The notes under the pieces were generated by a model. The model was given only the letters and a program-made list of their open reading frames with translations, did no database searches and was not told the DNA's origin. From Streptomyces globisporus (GTDB lineage Bacteria > Actinomycetota > Actinomycetes > Streptomycetales > Streptomycetaceae): a DNA stretch of 64,000 bases. Every line of letters starts with the position of its first letter. Within the stretch, counting starts at the first letter, position 1. The stretch is from the NCBI GenBank assembly GCA_014649555.1, contig BMTG01000009.1:248001-312000 (forward strand), in the 5' to 3' direction. The position numbers and the translations under genes are program-made. Shown here in pieces: positions 57,592 through 64,000 of the stretch.

Positions 57592-58926
57592 CTACACCTC
57601 CGCGTAACCGAGCTGGGCCCGGGCGGGCACCGGTGCCGGGCGGCGAAGGTATACCGCCCAGGTGAGCGTGGAGCACACCCCGTAGAAGGCGAGGAAGGAC
57701 CAGAAGGCCGCGGTTCCGGTGCCGGAGACCTGGAAGGACTGGCGGAAGGCGAGGTTGATCGCCAGCCCGCCGAGGGCGCCGACGGCCCCGATGAGGCCCA
57801 TGGCCGCGCCGGAGAGCCGCCGTCCGCGGGCGGCGGCCGCCTCGCCGTCCAGGCCCCGGGCCAGCGCCTTGGTGTGGAAGATGCCGGGGATCATCTTGTA
57901 CGTCGATCCGTTGCCGAGGCCCGCCAGGACGAACAGGGCGGTGAAGCCGGTGAGGAAGACCGGCAGCGAGGCGGCCCCCGAGGCGTGGATGACGACGCCG
58001 GTGGCGGCGGCCATCGCGACGAAGGTGGCCAGGGTGATGCGCGCGCCGCCGTACCGGTCGGCGAGGCGGCCCCCGACGGGCCGGATCAGGGAGCCCAGCA
58101 GCGGGCCGATGAAGGTGAGCGAGGCGGCCTGGAGCGGGGTCCGGCCGAACTGGGTCTGGAGCACCAGGCCGAAGGCGAAGCTGTAGCCGATGAACGAGCC
58201 GAAGGTGCCGATGTAGAGGACCGACATGATCCAGGTGTGCGGGTCGCGGACGGCCTCCAGGGCGGCCCCGGTGTCGTTCTTCACGGGCCGCAGGTTGTCC
58301 ATGTACAGGGCGGCGCAGACGGCGGCCAGGACGATCAGCGGGAGGTACACCCCGAGGACGATCCGGGGGTGCGAGGCGCCCAGGGTTCCGATGACGAGCA
58401 GGCCGACCAGTTGGACGACGGGGACGCCGATGTTGCCGCCGCCCGCGTTGAGGCCGAGCGCCCAGCCCTTCTGACGCAGCGGGAAGAAGGCGTTGATGTT
58501 GGTCATCGACGAGGCGAAGTTGCCGCCGCCGATCCCGGTGAGCGCCGCGACCGCCACGAACGTGCCGTACGAGGTCCCGGGCTCCATCACCCAGAACGCG
58601 GCCAGGGTCGGGACGAGCAGGCTCACCGCGCTGAAGATCGTCCAGTTGCGGCCGCCGAAGCGGGCGACGGCGAAGGTGTACGGCACCCGCACCAGCGCGC
58701 CGACGAGGGTGGCGGTCGAGATGAGGAAGAACTTCCCGGCCGGGTCGATGCCGTACTCCGGTCCCATGAACAGGACCATCACCGACCACAGGGTCCAGAT
58801 GGAGAATCCGATGTGCTCGGAGAGCACGGAGAACCAGAGGTTGCGGCGGGCGACCCGTTCGCCCTTCTCCCGCCAGAACGTCTCGTCCTCCGGGTCCCAG
58901 GTCTCGATCCAACGGCCTGCCATCAC
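57592..58926 (-). CDS. narK: Nitrate/nitrite MFS transporter
   Basis: A 444-residue NarK-family transporter with about 12 helices. It has NLWFSVLSEHIGFSIWTLWSVMVLFMGPEYG at the start (Arg and Glu for anion binding), then the nitrate signature regions AALTGIGGGNFASSMTNINAFFPLRQKGWALGLNAGGGNIGVP and AGLGNGSTYKMIPGIFHTKA. Two glycine-rich nitrate motifs are therefore intact. It moves nitrate in or nitrite out. It is followed by the NnaR-like regulator after 177 bp. The start is the ATG at 58926, with a GGAGGCG ribosome site. In this family import for assimilation is the most likely role. Confidence 0.95.
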   Translation of the reverse strand: MMAGRWIETWDPEDETFWREKGERVARRNLWFSVLSEHIGFSIWTLWSVMVLFMGPEYGIDPAGKFFLISTATLVGALVRVPYTFAVARFGGRNWTIFSAVSLLVPTLAAFWVMEPGTSYGTFVAVAALTGIGGGNFASSMTNINAFFPLRQKGWALGLNAGGGNIGVPVVQLVGLLVIGTLGASHPRIVLGVYLPLIVLAAVCAALYMDNLRPVKNDTGAALEAVRDPHTWIMSVLYIGTFGSFIGYSFAFGLVLQTQFGRTPLQAASLTFIGPLLGSLIRPVGGRLADRYGGARITLATFVAMAAATGVVIHASGAASLPVFLTGFTALFVLAGLGNGSTYKMIPGIFHTKALARGLDGEAAAARGRRLSGAAMGLIGAVGALGGLAINLAFRQSFQVSGTGTAAFWSFLAFYGVCSTLTWAVYLRRPAPVPARAQLGYAEV

Positions 58927-59018
58927 GCGCCTCCACAGGGGGTCGGGGTGTTGTTCCCGACGCTAGGGAGCCCGCGTTTCGGCGTGGTGCCGCGAGGTGA
59001 CCGGTGCGCAACCTTGCT

Positions 59019-59046
59019 CTCACCGGGCCGTTTCCGGCCCGGTGAG
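59019..59046 (-). terminator. Hairpin terminator of the mat-like operon
   Basis: CTCACCGGGCC and complement form a perfect 11-bp stem with a 6-nt loop, 35 bp past the acyltransferase stop codon. A 13-bp tandem repeat begins inside its right arm. Confidence 0.75.
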
Positions 59047-59074
59047 ATGGCCCGGTGAGATGGCCCGGTGAGAT
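59036..59074. repeat. Three tandem copies of a 13-bp unit
   Basis: GGCCCGGTGAGAT occurs exactly three times in phase at 59036, 59049 and 59062. It lies between the acyltransferase stop codon and the hairpin. Confidence 0.85.
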
Positions 59075-59080
59075 GGAGCG

Positions 59081-60244
59081 CTACCGTCTGCCGTCCGGCC
59101 AGAGCCGGGGCCGGCGCTTGGCCGCGACGTCCTCGACCCAGCCCACGGCGACGATCGTGAGCGCGAGCAGCGGCCAGATCAGCAGGGTCATCAGCAGGGT
59201 GTACCCGGCCTCGACCGCCGATCCCAGGTGCGCGTCCACATACGGGATCTCCCAGAGGAGGTCGATCAGCGGGATCGTCGCCAGGATCAGCAGGTTGTGC
59301 CAGAGGTAGATCGTCACGGCCCGGTTGTTGGCGAGCGTGACCAGACGGTCGAAGCGGGCCAGCCGTCCGGGCAGCTCCTGCCAGGACGGGGCGTACTGGA
59401 GCAGGATCACGCAGAAGCCGAGCGACCAGGTCGCCTGGGCCAGCGGGATGTCGTTGAGGTCCCAGCCGTCCGCGGTGAGGTGCCCCGAGGCCCACCAGAG
59501 CCCGAAGCCCATGATGATCGACGCCACCGAGACGGTGAGGTAGCGCGGCACGTCCTTGAACAGGCCGTCGTGGTGGGCGAAGCCCAGGACCCAGCAGGAG
59601 CCGAACACCGCGAAGTCGCTCAGCGCGTTGCCGGTCTCGCCCGGGATCGTCACCAGGCCGGTGCCGATCACGGCGGTCAGACCGAGCGGGGCGAGCAGCG
59701 TCGCCCAGGGCAGCTTCCGGAACGCCCGGAGCAGCAGGGGCGAGGCGATGACGAACCAGAGGTAGGCGCGGATGTACCAGAGCGGTCCGGCCGCCTGGAC
59801 CGCCCAGGTGTCCTCCAGCAGACCGGCCCGGTCACCGCTGGACCAGGGGAAGGGGGGTGCGCCGACCGGGAAGACGTACCAGGCGAGCTTGACGAACCAC
59901 CAGAGGCCTTCCTCCTTCACCGGCTGCCAGCTCAGCGCGAACATCATCGGTACGACGACGAGCGCGAACACCCACATGGGCGGCAGCAGGCGGCGGATAC
60001 GGCCCCGGATGACGCCCAGGGCCGGGCGGCTCAGCGAACGGGCCATCAGCGAGCCGGCCAGGGCGAACATCACGCCCATGGACGGGAACAGGATGGTCAG
60101 CCAGGCCCAGCCGAAGACGTGGTAGATCACCACGCGGACCAGGGCGATCGTCCGGAGCAGGTCGAGATAGCGGTCCCGGCCGGGCTTCCCCGTCGCGGCG
60201 GGGGGCGCCACGGGGGTTCCGGCGGGCACGGTGGCGGCGCTCAT
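59081..60244 (-). CDS. Acyltransferase family 3 membrane protein (polysaccharide acyl modification)
   Basis: A 387-residue integral membrane acyltransferase of the OafA/NodX group, with about ten helices. The N-terminal signature is DRYLDLLRTIALVRVVIYHVFGWAW near residue 25, where RxxxxxH is the expected catalytic pair. SLMARSLSRPALGVIRGRIRRLLPPMWVFALVVVP follows. The end is charged (EDVAAKRRPRLWPDGRR). Its ATG overlaps the MatB stop codon by 4 bp, so it is translated with MatB. It may add an acetyl, succinyl or other group to the MatAB polymer. Confidence 0.88.
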   Translation of the reverse strand: MSAATVPAGTPVAPPAATGKPGRDRYLDLLRTIALVRVVIYHVFGWAWLTILFPSMGVMFALAGSLMARSLSRPALGVIRGRIRRLLPPMWVFALVVVPMMFALSWQPVKEEGLWWFVKLAWYVFPVGAPPFPWSSGDRAGLLEDTWAVQAAGPLWYIRAYLWFVIASPLLLRAFRKLPWATLLAPLGLTAVIGTGLVTIPGETGNALSDFAVFGSCWVLGFAHHDGLFKDVPRYLTVSVASIIMGFGLWWASGHLTADGWDLNDIPLAQATWSLGFCVILLQYAPSWQELPGRLARFDRLVTLANNRAVTIYLWHNLLILATIPLIDLLWEIPYVDAHLGSAVEAGYTLLMTLLIWPLLALTIVAVGWVEDVAAKRRPRLWPDGRR

Positions 60245-62451
60245 CCGACGGGCCTCCTCTCGGGGACGGACGCGGTGCCGCGCCGCTGGGCGGAGACGCC
60301 GCCGGGGGCCTCCACCGCGCCGGTGCGGCGCAGCTTCTGCCAGCGCAGCCGACCGCCGGTGAGCGCGGTGATCCAGGACTGGAGCAGCACGACGTACATG
60401 AGCTGGCGGTAGAGGATCTGCTGGAGCGGCAGCGAGAGGAGGTGCGTCATGCGTTCCTTGTCCAGCCGGAAGGCGTACGCGGCGCAGACCGCCTGGACGA
60501 CCAGCACGCCGAACCACGCGGCCACGGTCTTGCCGGTCGGGCCGAAGACCAGTCCGTACAGCAGGAACACGTCGATGAGCGGTGCGAGCAGCGGGGCGAC
60601 GACCATGAACAGGGAGACGAACGGCAGGCCGACCCGCCCGAAGCGGCCCGAGGGCCCGCGTTCGATGACCGCGCGGCGGTGCTTCCAGATCGCCTGCATG
60701 GTGCCGTACGACCACCGGTAGCGCTGCGACCACAACTGCTGCACGGACTCCGGGGCCTCGGTCCAGGCGCGGGCGTTCTCGGCGTAGACGACGCGCCAGC
60801 CGTCCCGGTGCAGGGCCATGGTGATGTCGGTGTCCTCGGCGAGGGTGTCCTCGCTCATCCCGCCGACCCGCTCCAAGGCCTCGCGGCGGAATGCCCCGAC
60901 CGCGCCGGGGATGGTGGGCATGCAGCCGAGCACGTCGTACATCCGGCGGTCCAGGTTGAAGCCCATCACGTACTCGATGTGCTGCCAGGCGCCGATGAGG
61001 GAGTCGCGGTTGCCGACCTTGGCGTTGCCCGCGACGGCTCCGACCCGGGGGTCGGCGAAGGGCTGGACCAGTTCGCGGACCGTGGCCGGCTCGAAGACGG
61101 TGTCGCCGTCCATCATCACGACGATGTCGTAACGGGCGTGCCGGATGCCGTTGTTGAGGGCGGCGGGCTTGCCCGCGTTCTGCTGGCGCACGACCCGTAC
61201 GCGGGGCAGCCGCATGGCCTCGACGAGGTCGGCGGTGCCGTCGGTGGAGCCGTCGTCGATGACGATGATCTCGATGGGGTGCTCGCTGGCGGCCAGGGAG
61301 CGCACGGTCGCCTCGATGCACTCGCGTTCGTTGTACGCGGGGACCAGGACGGAGACCGGGCGGCTGAGGGGTTCGCCCCAGCTGAAGTTCGCGCGGCGGA
61401 CCTTGCGGGCGTGCAGGAAGGAGAGCAGCAGCATCAGGCCGAAGCGGGCCAGCACCAGGGCGCCGATGACGGCGAGTCCGACGACCAGGACGCCGGTGAT
61501 CCGCTCGGACACGGCGACGGCGGAGACGAACGCCTTGCCCTTCCACAGGGCGAACCCGGTGACCGGGGTGTGCGCGCTGGAGGCGTCCAGGGCGGTGGTG
61601 AGGCGGGTGAAGGTGTAGCCCTTCTCCTTGAGGTCGGGCAGCAGGCTGTCGAGGGCGGCCACGGTCTGCGAGCGGTCGCCGCCGGAGTCGTGCATCAGGA
61701 TGATCGCGCCCTTGCCGTTCTTCGGCGTGGCCCGCTCGACGATGGCGGGGACCCCGGGGCGCTTCCAGTCCTCGCTGTCGGTGTCGTTGACGACGGTGAG
61801 GTAGCCGCGGCTGCCGATGTACTCCGTGACCGGCCAGGACTTGTTGTCCATGGCGTCCGAGAAGGAGGAGTACGGCGGCCGGAAGATCGAGGTGCGGATC
61901 CCGGCCGCACCCGCCAGCGCCAGCTGGTTCTGCGACAGCTCCCAGTCGATGCGCGCGGTGGACTGGTAGGAGAGATCGGGGTGGTTGAAGGTGTGCAGGC
62001 CGAGTTCGTGGCCCTCCTCCACCATCCGCCGGACCAGGTCCGGGTGGCGGGCGGCCATGTTGCCGGTGACGAAGAAGACGCCGTGGGCGTCGTGCTCCTT
62101 CAGCTTGTCGAGCACCTTCGGCGTCCACACCGGGTCGGGCCCGTCGTCGAAGGTGAGGACGATCCGGCGGTCGGGTATGCGCAGGGTCTTCGCGTCACCG
62201 GAGCGGGCGTCGATGACGGGCCCGCCGGTGAGGACGTCCTTCGGCACCTCGGTGGAGCGGTCGGCGCCGCGGACCCGGTGGTCGGCGAGGATCTCGCTGT
62301 GCACGTATCCGCGCAGCATCAGCATCGCGAGCAGGGCGACGAGAAGTGTCGTCGGCAGGAGGTAGCGCATGGGGAGCCTGAGCCGGCTCCGGCCGTGTGA
62401 CGCCTTCCTCTTCTTCCTGCCGTTCCTGCCCCGCGTGGCGGGGGAGTTCAT
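60241..62451 (-). CDS. matB: MatB-like bifunctional polysaccharide deacetylase and GT2 glycosyltransferase
   Basis: A 736-residue membrane protein with two enzymes fused. After an N-terminal membrane helix, residues about 75-275 form a NodB-type polysaccharide deacetylase (RRIVLTFDDGPDPVWTPKVLDKL, GHELGLHTFNHPDL, and MDNKSWPVTEYIGSRGYLTVV). Residues about 350-640 form a processive family 2 glycosyltransferase (PVSVLVPAYNERECIEATVRSL, MMDGDTVFEPATV, TLAEDTDITMALHRDGWRV and QLWSQRYRWSYGTMQ, the D,D,D,QxxRW set). This matches MatB, which with MatA makes the poly-beta-1,6-GlcNAc-type glycan that sticks Streptomyces hyphae together. The preceding gene ends immediately before its ATG. Confidence 0.93.
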   Translation of the reverse strand: MNSPATRGRNGRKKRKASHGRSRLRLPMRYLLPTTLLVALLAMLMLRGYVHSEILADHRVRGADRSTEVPKDVLTGGPVIDARSGDAKTLRIPDRRIVLTFDDGPDPVWTPKVLDKLKEHDAHGVFFVTGNMAARHPDLVRRMVEEGHELGLHTFNHPDLSYQSTARIDWELSQNQLALAGAAGIRTSIFRPPYSSFSDAMDNKSWPVTEYIGSRGYLTVVNDTDSEDWKRPGVPAIVERATPKNGKGAIILMHDSGGDRSQTVAALDSLLPDLKEKGYTFTRLTTALDASSAHTPVTGFALWKGKAFVSAVAVSERITGVLVVGLAVIGALVLARFGLMLLLSFLHARKVRRANFSWGEPLSRPVSVLVPAYNERECIEATVRSLAASEHPIEIIVIDDGSTDGTADLVEAMRLPRVRVVRQQNAGKPAALNNGIRHARYDIVVMMDGDTVFEPATVRELVQPFADPRVGAVAGNAKVGNRDSLIGAWQHIEYVMGFNLDRRMYDVLGCMPTIPGAVGAFRREALERVGGMSEDTLAEDTDITMALHRDGWRVVYAENARAWTEAPESVQQLWSQRYRWSYGTMQAIWKHRRAVIERGPSGRFGRVGLPFVSLFMVVAPLLAPLIDVFLLYGLVFGPTGKTVAAWFGVLVVQAVCAAYAFRLDKERMTHLLSLPLQQILYRQLMYVVLLQSWITALTGGRLRWQKLRRTGAVEAPGGVSAQRRGTASVPERRPVG

Positions 62452-63249
62452 TTACGGGGCGCTCTCTTCTTGCACCGGCGGGTCGGGGTTCTCGGCGGGC
62501 GGGACCGTCGGGTCGGTCGGCTCCGGCTCGGTGATCGGCGGCGTGGGATCGACCGGCGGTTTGGCGGTCGAGGTCGTGGGGGCCGGCTTCGTGGCGCCGC
62601 CACCGCCGCCACCGCTCCCGGTGGGGCGGGACGGGTCCACGGAGGCGGACGCCGAAGGGCGCTCCGCCGCTCCGGCCGGGACGACCACGGAGGTGGCCGA
62701 CGGGGTGGCGCCCGCGGGGGCGCCGGACGCGCCGGCCGACGGGGAGCCGGAGGCGCTGGGCCCCGGCTCCGGGGCGTCGTCGGCCAGGCCGTCGTCCACG
62801 GTGCCGGCGCTGGGCTCGGGGAGGTCCTCGACCTGCTCCGCCCGCGCCTTCTCCTTCGGCCCGGACAGGGGCAGCCAGGGAGCACTGGAGTTGCCGCCGA
62901 GGACGGCGAAGACCAGCGTCACGGCGTAACCCGCGCAGACCGTGGCCAGGACCCAGCCGAGGCGCCGGAAGGTCTTGCTGCGGCGGCCGCTCTCGTCGAC
63001 GAAGACGGGGCCGTCGGAGCCGTCCGGCGGGGCGGGTTCGCCGGGCAGTTCGGCGAGTTGACGGCCGAGTCCGTCGAGCTGGATCGTCGCGTCGTTGGGC
63101 TCGTGCGTGTGCCCGGTTCTCTTACCTTCGCGCCAATTGTCCACAGGTGCAGCCCATCCCCCACTCAATGAATCAGGCGCACCGAATTTGACCGGTTCTT
63201 TACTGTCGGACTGGGCCCCCACCCGTCCACGAACCTGGCGTCCATGCAC
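62452..63249 (-). CDS. matA: MatA-like putative co-polymerase
   Basis: A 265-residue protein with one membrane helix (KTFRRLGWVLATVCAGYAVTLVFAVLG, about residues 93-118). The cytoplasmic side is polar; the outer ~145 residues are Ser/Pro/Ala/Gly-rich (APEPGPSASGSPSAGASG, DPSRPTGSGGGGGGATKPAP). It lies directly upstream of matB with no gap (stop and start abut) and probably acts with it in building or exporting the polymer. The start used is the ATG at 63249; later GTGs at 63222 or 63129 are possible because no strong ribosome site is visible. The name follows S. coelicolor/S. lividans matAB by position and composition. Confidence 0.8.
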   Translation of the reverse strand: MHGRQVRGRVGAQSDSKEPVKFGAPDSLSGGWAAPVDNWREGKRTGHTHEPNDATIQLDGLGRQLAELPGEPAPPDGSDGPVFVDESGRRSKTFRRLGWVLATVCAGYAVTLVFAVLGGNSSAPWLPLSGPKEKARAEQVEDLPEPSAGTVDDGLADDAPEPGPSASGSPSAGASGAPAGATPSATSVVVPAGAAERPSASASVDPSRPTGSGGGGGGATKPAPTTSTAKPPVDPTPPITEPEPTDPTVPPAENPDPPVQEESAP

Positions 63250-63306
63250 CCGGACGATGAATGTAGCGCACGACGTTGACGCCCAAGTGCCCCTGAACGG
63301 AGTTGA

Positions 63307-64000
63307 TCAGGAACGGTTGCGCATCAGTGACAGATCGGACGCGGGCAGCCAGGACCCGGACGGCCGGACCAGCCACCCTTCGGCAAGGGCCAACTGGTCA
63401 GTAGCGTTGCGCAGCGCGTCCACGCCGGGATGGCGCAGCCCCTTCCGCCAGACCAGCGACACCGGCGAAAGCGGAATCGGGTCGACGAGCGGGCGCAGCA
63501 CGGTCCCGGGCAGCGGAGGGAAGTCGACGACGGCCAGCACAGGATGCCCGCCCTTCTCCATGACCCGCTGGAATTCGGCCACGCCCACGGCGAGCGGGAC
63601 GGGTGGCGCCATCACGATGTCCCACTCGGCGAACAGCGATGCGGCGAGGTCGGTCCACTCCCGCGTCCGCTCGTTGCCGGCCCCCGCGTAGACGGTCTCG
63701 CCGGACAGCTCGGCCGGGGCGACGGTCTCCCGTTCGGCGAGGGGGTGGGTCAGGGGCAGCATCAGCGCCATCGGCTCGTACCGCACGGGGTGCGTGGAAA
63801 CCCCCGCCCGCACGGCGGGGGGCAGTCCGGCGGCCCTGCCGAAGGAGGCGTCGAGCCGGCCGGCCAGGATCTCGGCGGCGGCCCAGGTGAGCCCGGACTC
63901 GAAGCGGGCCATCAGCTCGCACTCGGGCACCAGTTCCCGGGCGCGCGCCAGCACCCGGGCCGCGGTGGCCCCGTCGCTGTTCAGGTCCACCAGCAGCGGC
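63307..64000 (-). CDS. LysR-type regulator, effector-binding domain (cut by right edge)
   Basis: About 230 residues of an incomplete protein whose frame remains open to the window edge. The visible part is a LysR-type effector domain: VDLNSDGATAARVLARARELVPECELMARFESGLTWAAAEILAGRLDASFGRAAGLP, then MALMLPLTHPLAERETVAPAELSGETVY and SPVSLVWRKGLRHPGVDALRNAT. The N-terminal helix-turn-helix lies right of the window. It is close to the mat-like operon on the same strand (57 bp upstream of matA) and could regulate it, but this is inference. Confidence 0.8.
   Translation of the reverse strand, partial: PLLVDLNSDGATAARVLARARELVPECELMARFESGLTWAAAEILAGRLDASFGRAAGLPPAVRAGVSTHPVRYEPMALMLPLTHPLAERETVAPAELSGETVYAGAGNERTREWTDLAASLFAEWDIVMAPPVPLAVGVAEFQRVMEKGGHPVLAVVDFPPLPGTVLRPLVDPIPLSPVSLVWRKGLRHPGVDALRNATDQLALAEGWLVRPSGSWLPASDLSLMRNRS

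Noticed and set aside
58927-59018. A GlnR box in the narK promoter
   Set aside because: GTCAC and GAAAC occur on the minus strand but the spacing between them does not fit the box, so it was not called.

Overview
The window is a GC-rich chromosomal segment with the high third-position GC, gene density and gene content of a Streptomyces. An SsgA-like sporulation protein, a MatA/MatB-type exopolysaccharide operon, a SigU-like sigma factor with its ZAS anti-sigma factor, and an HU gene next to malic enzyme all point to that genus. From memory, most of the gene order resembles the core region of the S. coelicolor chromosome around SCO2920 to SCO2964. There is no rRNA, no CRISPR array and no intact insertion sequence.

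Layout, left to right. 0-3.1 kb: end of a putative siderophore operon (partial caspase/C25-like protein with a zinc ribbon, amino acid N-hydroxylase, IucB-type acyltransferase). 3.1-10.1 kb: secreted M6 metalloprotease, two RDD membrane proteins and an SsgG-like protein. 10.1-15.1 kb: FAD-linked oxidase, TPR protein, 4-hydroxyphenylpyruvate dioxygenase and its divergent Lrp/AsnC regulator. 15.1-18.9 kb: a four-gene OpuC-like osmoprotectant ABC transporter. 18.9-21.2 kb: ArsR-type regulator, small protein and MFS exporter, with a striking TTGCAAA operator cluster. 21.1-27.3 kb: a PDZ-less Lon-like protease, an IclR regulator, a DEAD/DEAH helicase, a Doc/RHH toxin-antitoxin pair with a perfect 28-bp palindromic operator, and another MFS transporter. 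27.5-32.2 kb: tRNA-Cys(GCA), then a cassette with lower GC and unusual codon use: WXG100-like protein, large helical protein, lipoprotein, decayed lipoprotein remnant and anchored protein. This resembles a type VII-secretion-associated accessory locus.

33.0-37.9 kb: a three-gene molybdenum-hydroxylase operon. Its large subunit seems to lack the canonical active-site motifs, and its [2Fe-2S] subunit carries an acidic extension of about 340 residues. 38.2-43.2 kb: GH20 hexosaminidase plus a sugar ABC transporter behind a near-consensus DasR site, so probably uptake and processing of N-acetylglucosamine-containing sugars. 43.3-50 kb: DUF3039, YqgE/AlgH, MurA, an AraC regulator, a DUF2000 protein, HU, a nested inverted-repeat element and malic enzyme. 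50-56 kb: HelD/HelR-like RNA polymerase-associated ATPase, anti-sigma and sigma pair (RsuA/SigU-like), a CGNR protein and two GNAT acetyltransferases. 56.2-59 kb: NnaR-like regulator (HemD fold plus winged helix) and NarK nitrate transporter. 59-63.3 kb: acyltransferase, MatB and MatA for a beta-1,6-GlcNAc-type polymer. The right edge cuts a LysR regulator.

Themes that tie the genes together are aminosugar metabolism (hexosaminidase/ABC import, MurA, MatAB), nitrogen control (NnaR/NarK) and envelope or developmental control (SsgG, SigU, HelD). The least explained loci are the divergent molybdenum-hydroxylase operon and the WXG/lipoprotein cassette. Long antisense open frames over most genes are GC-bias shadows and were left out.
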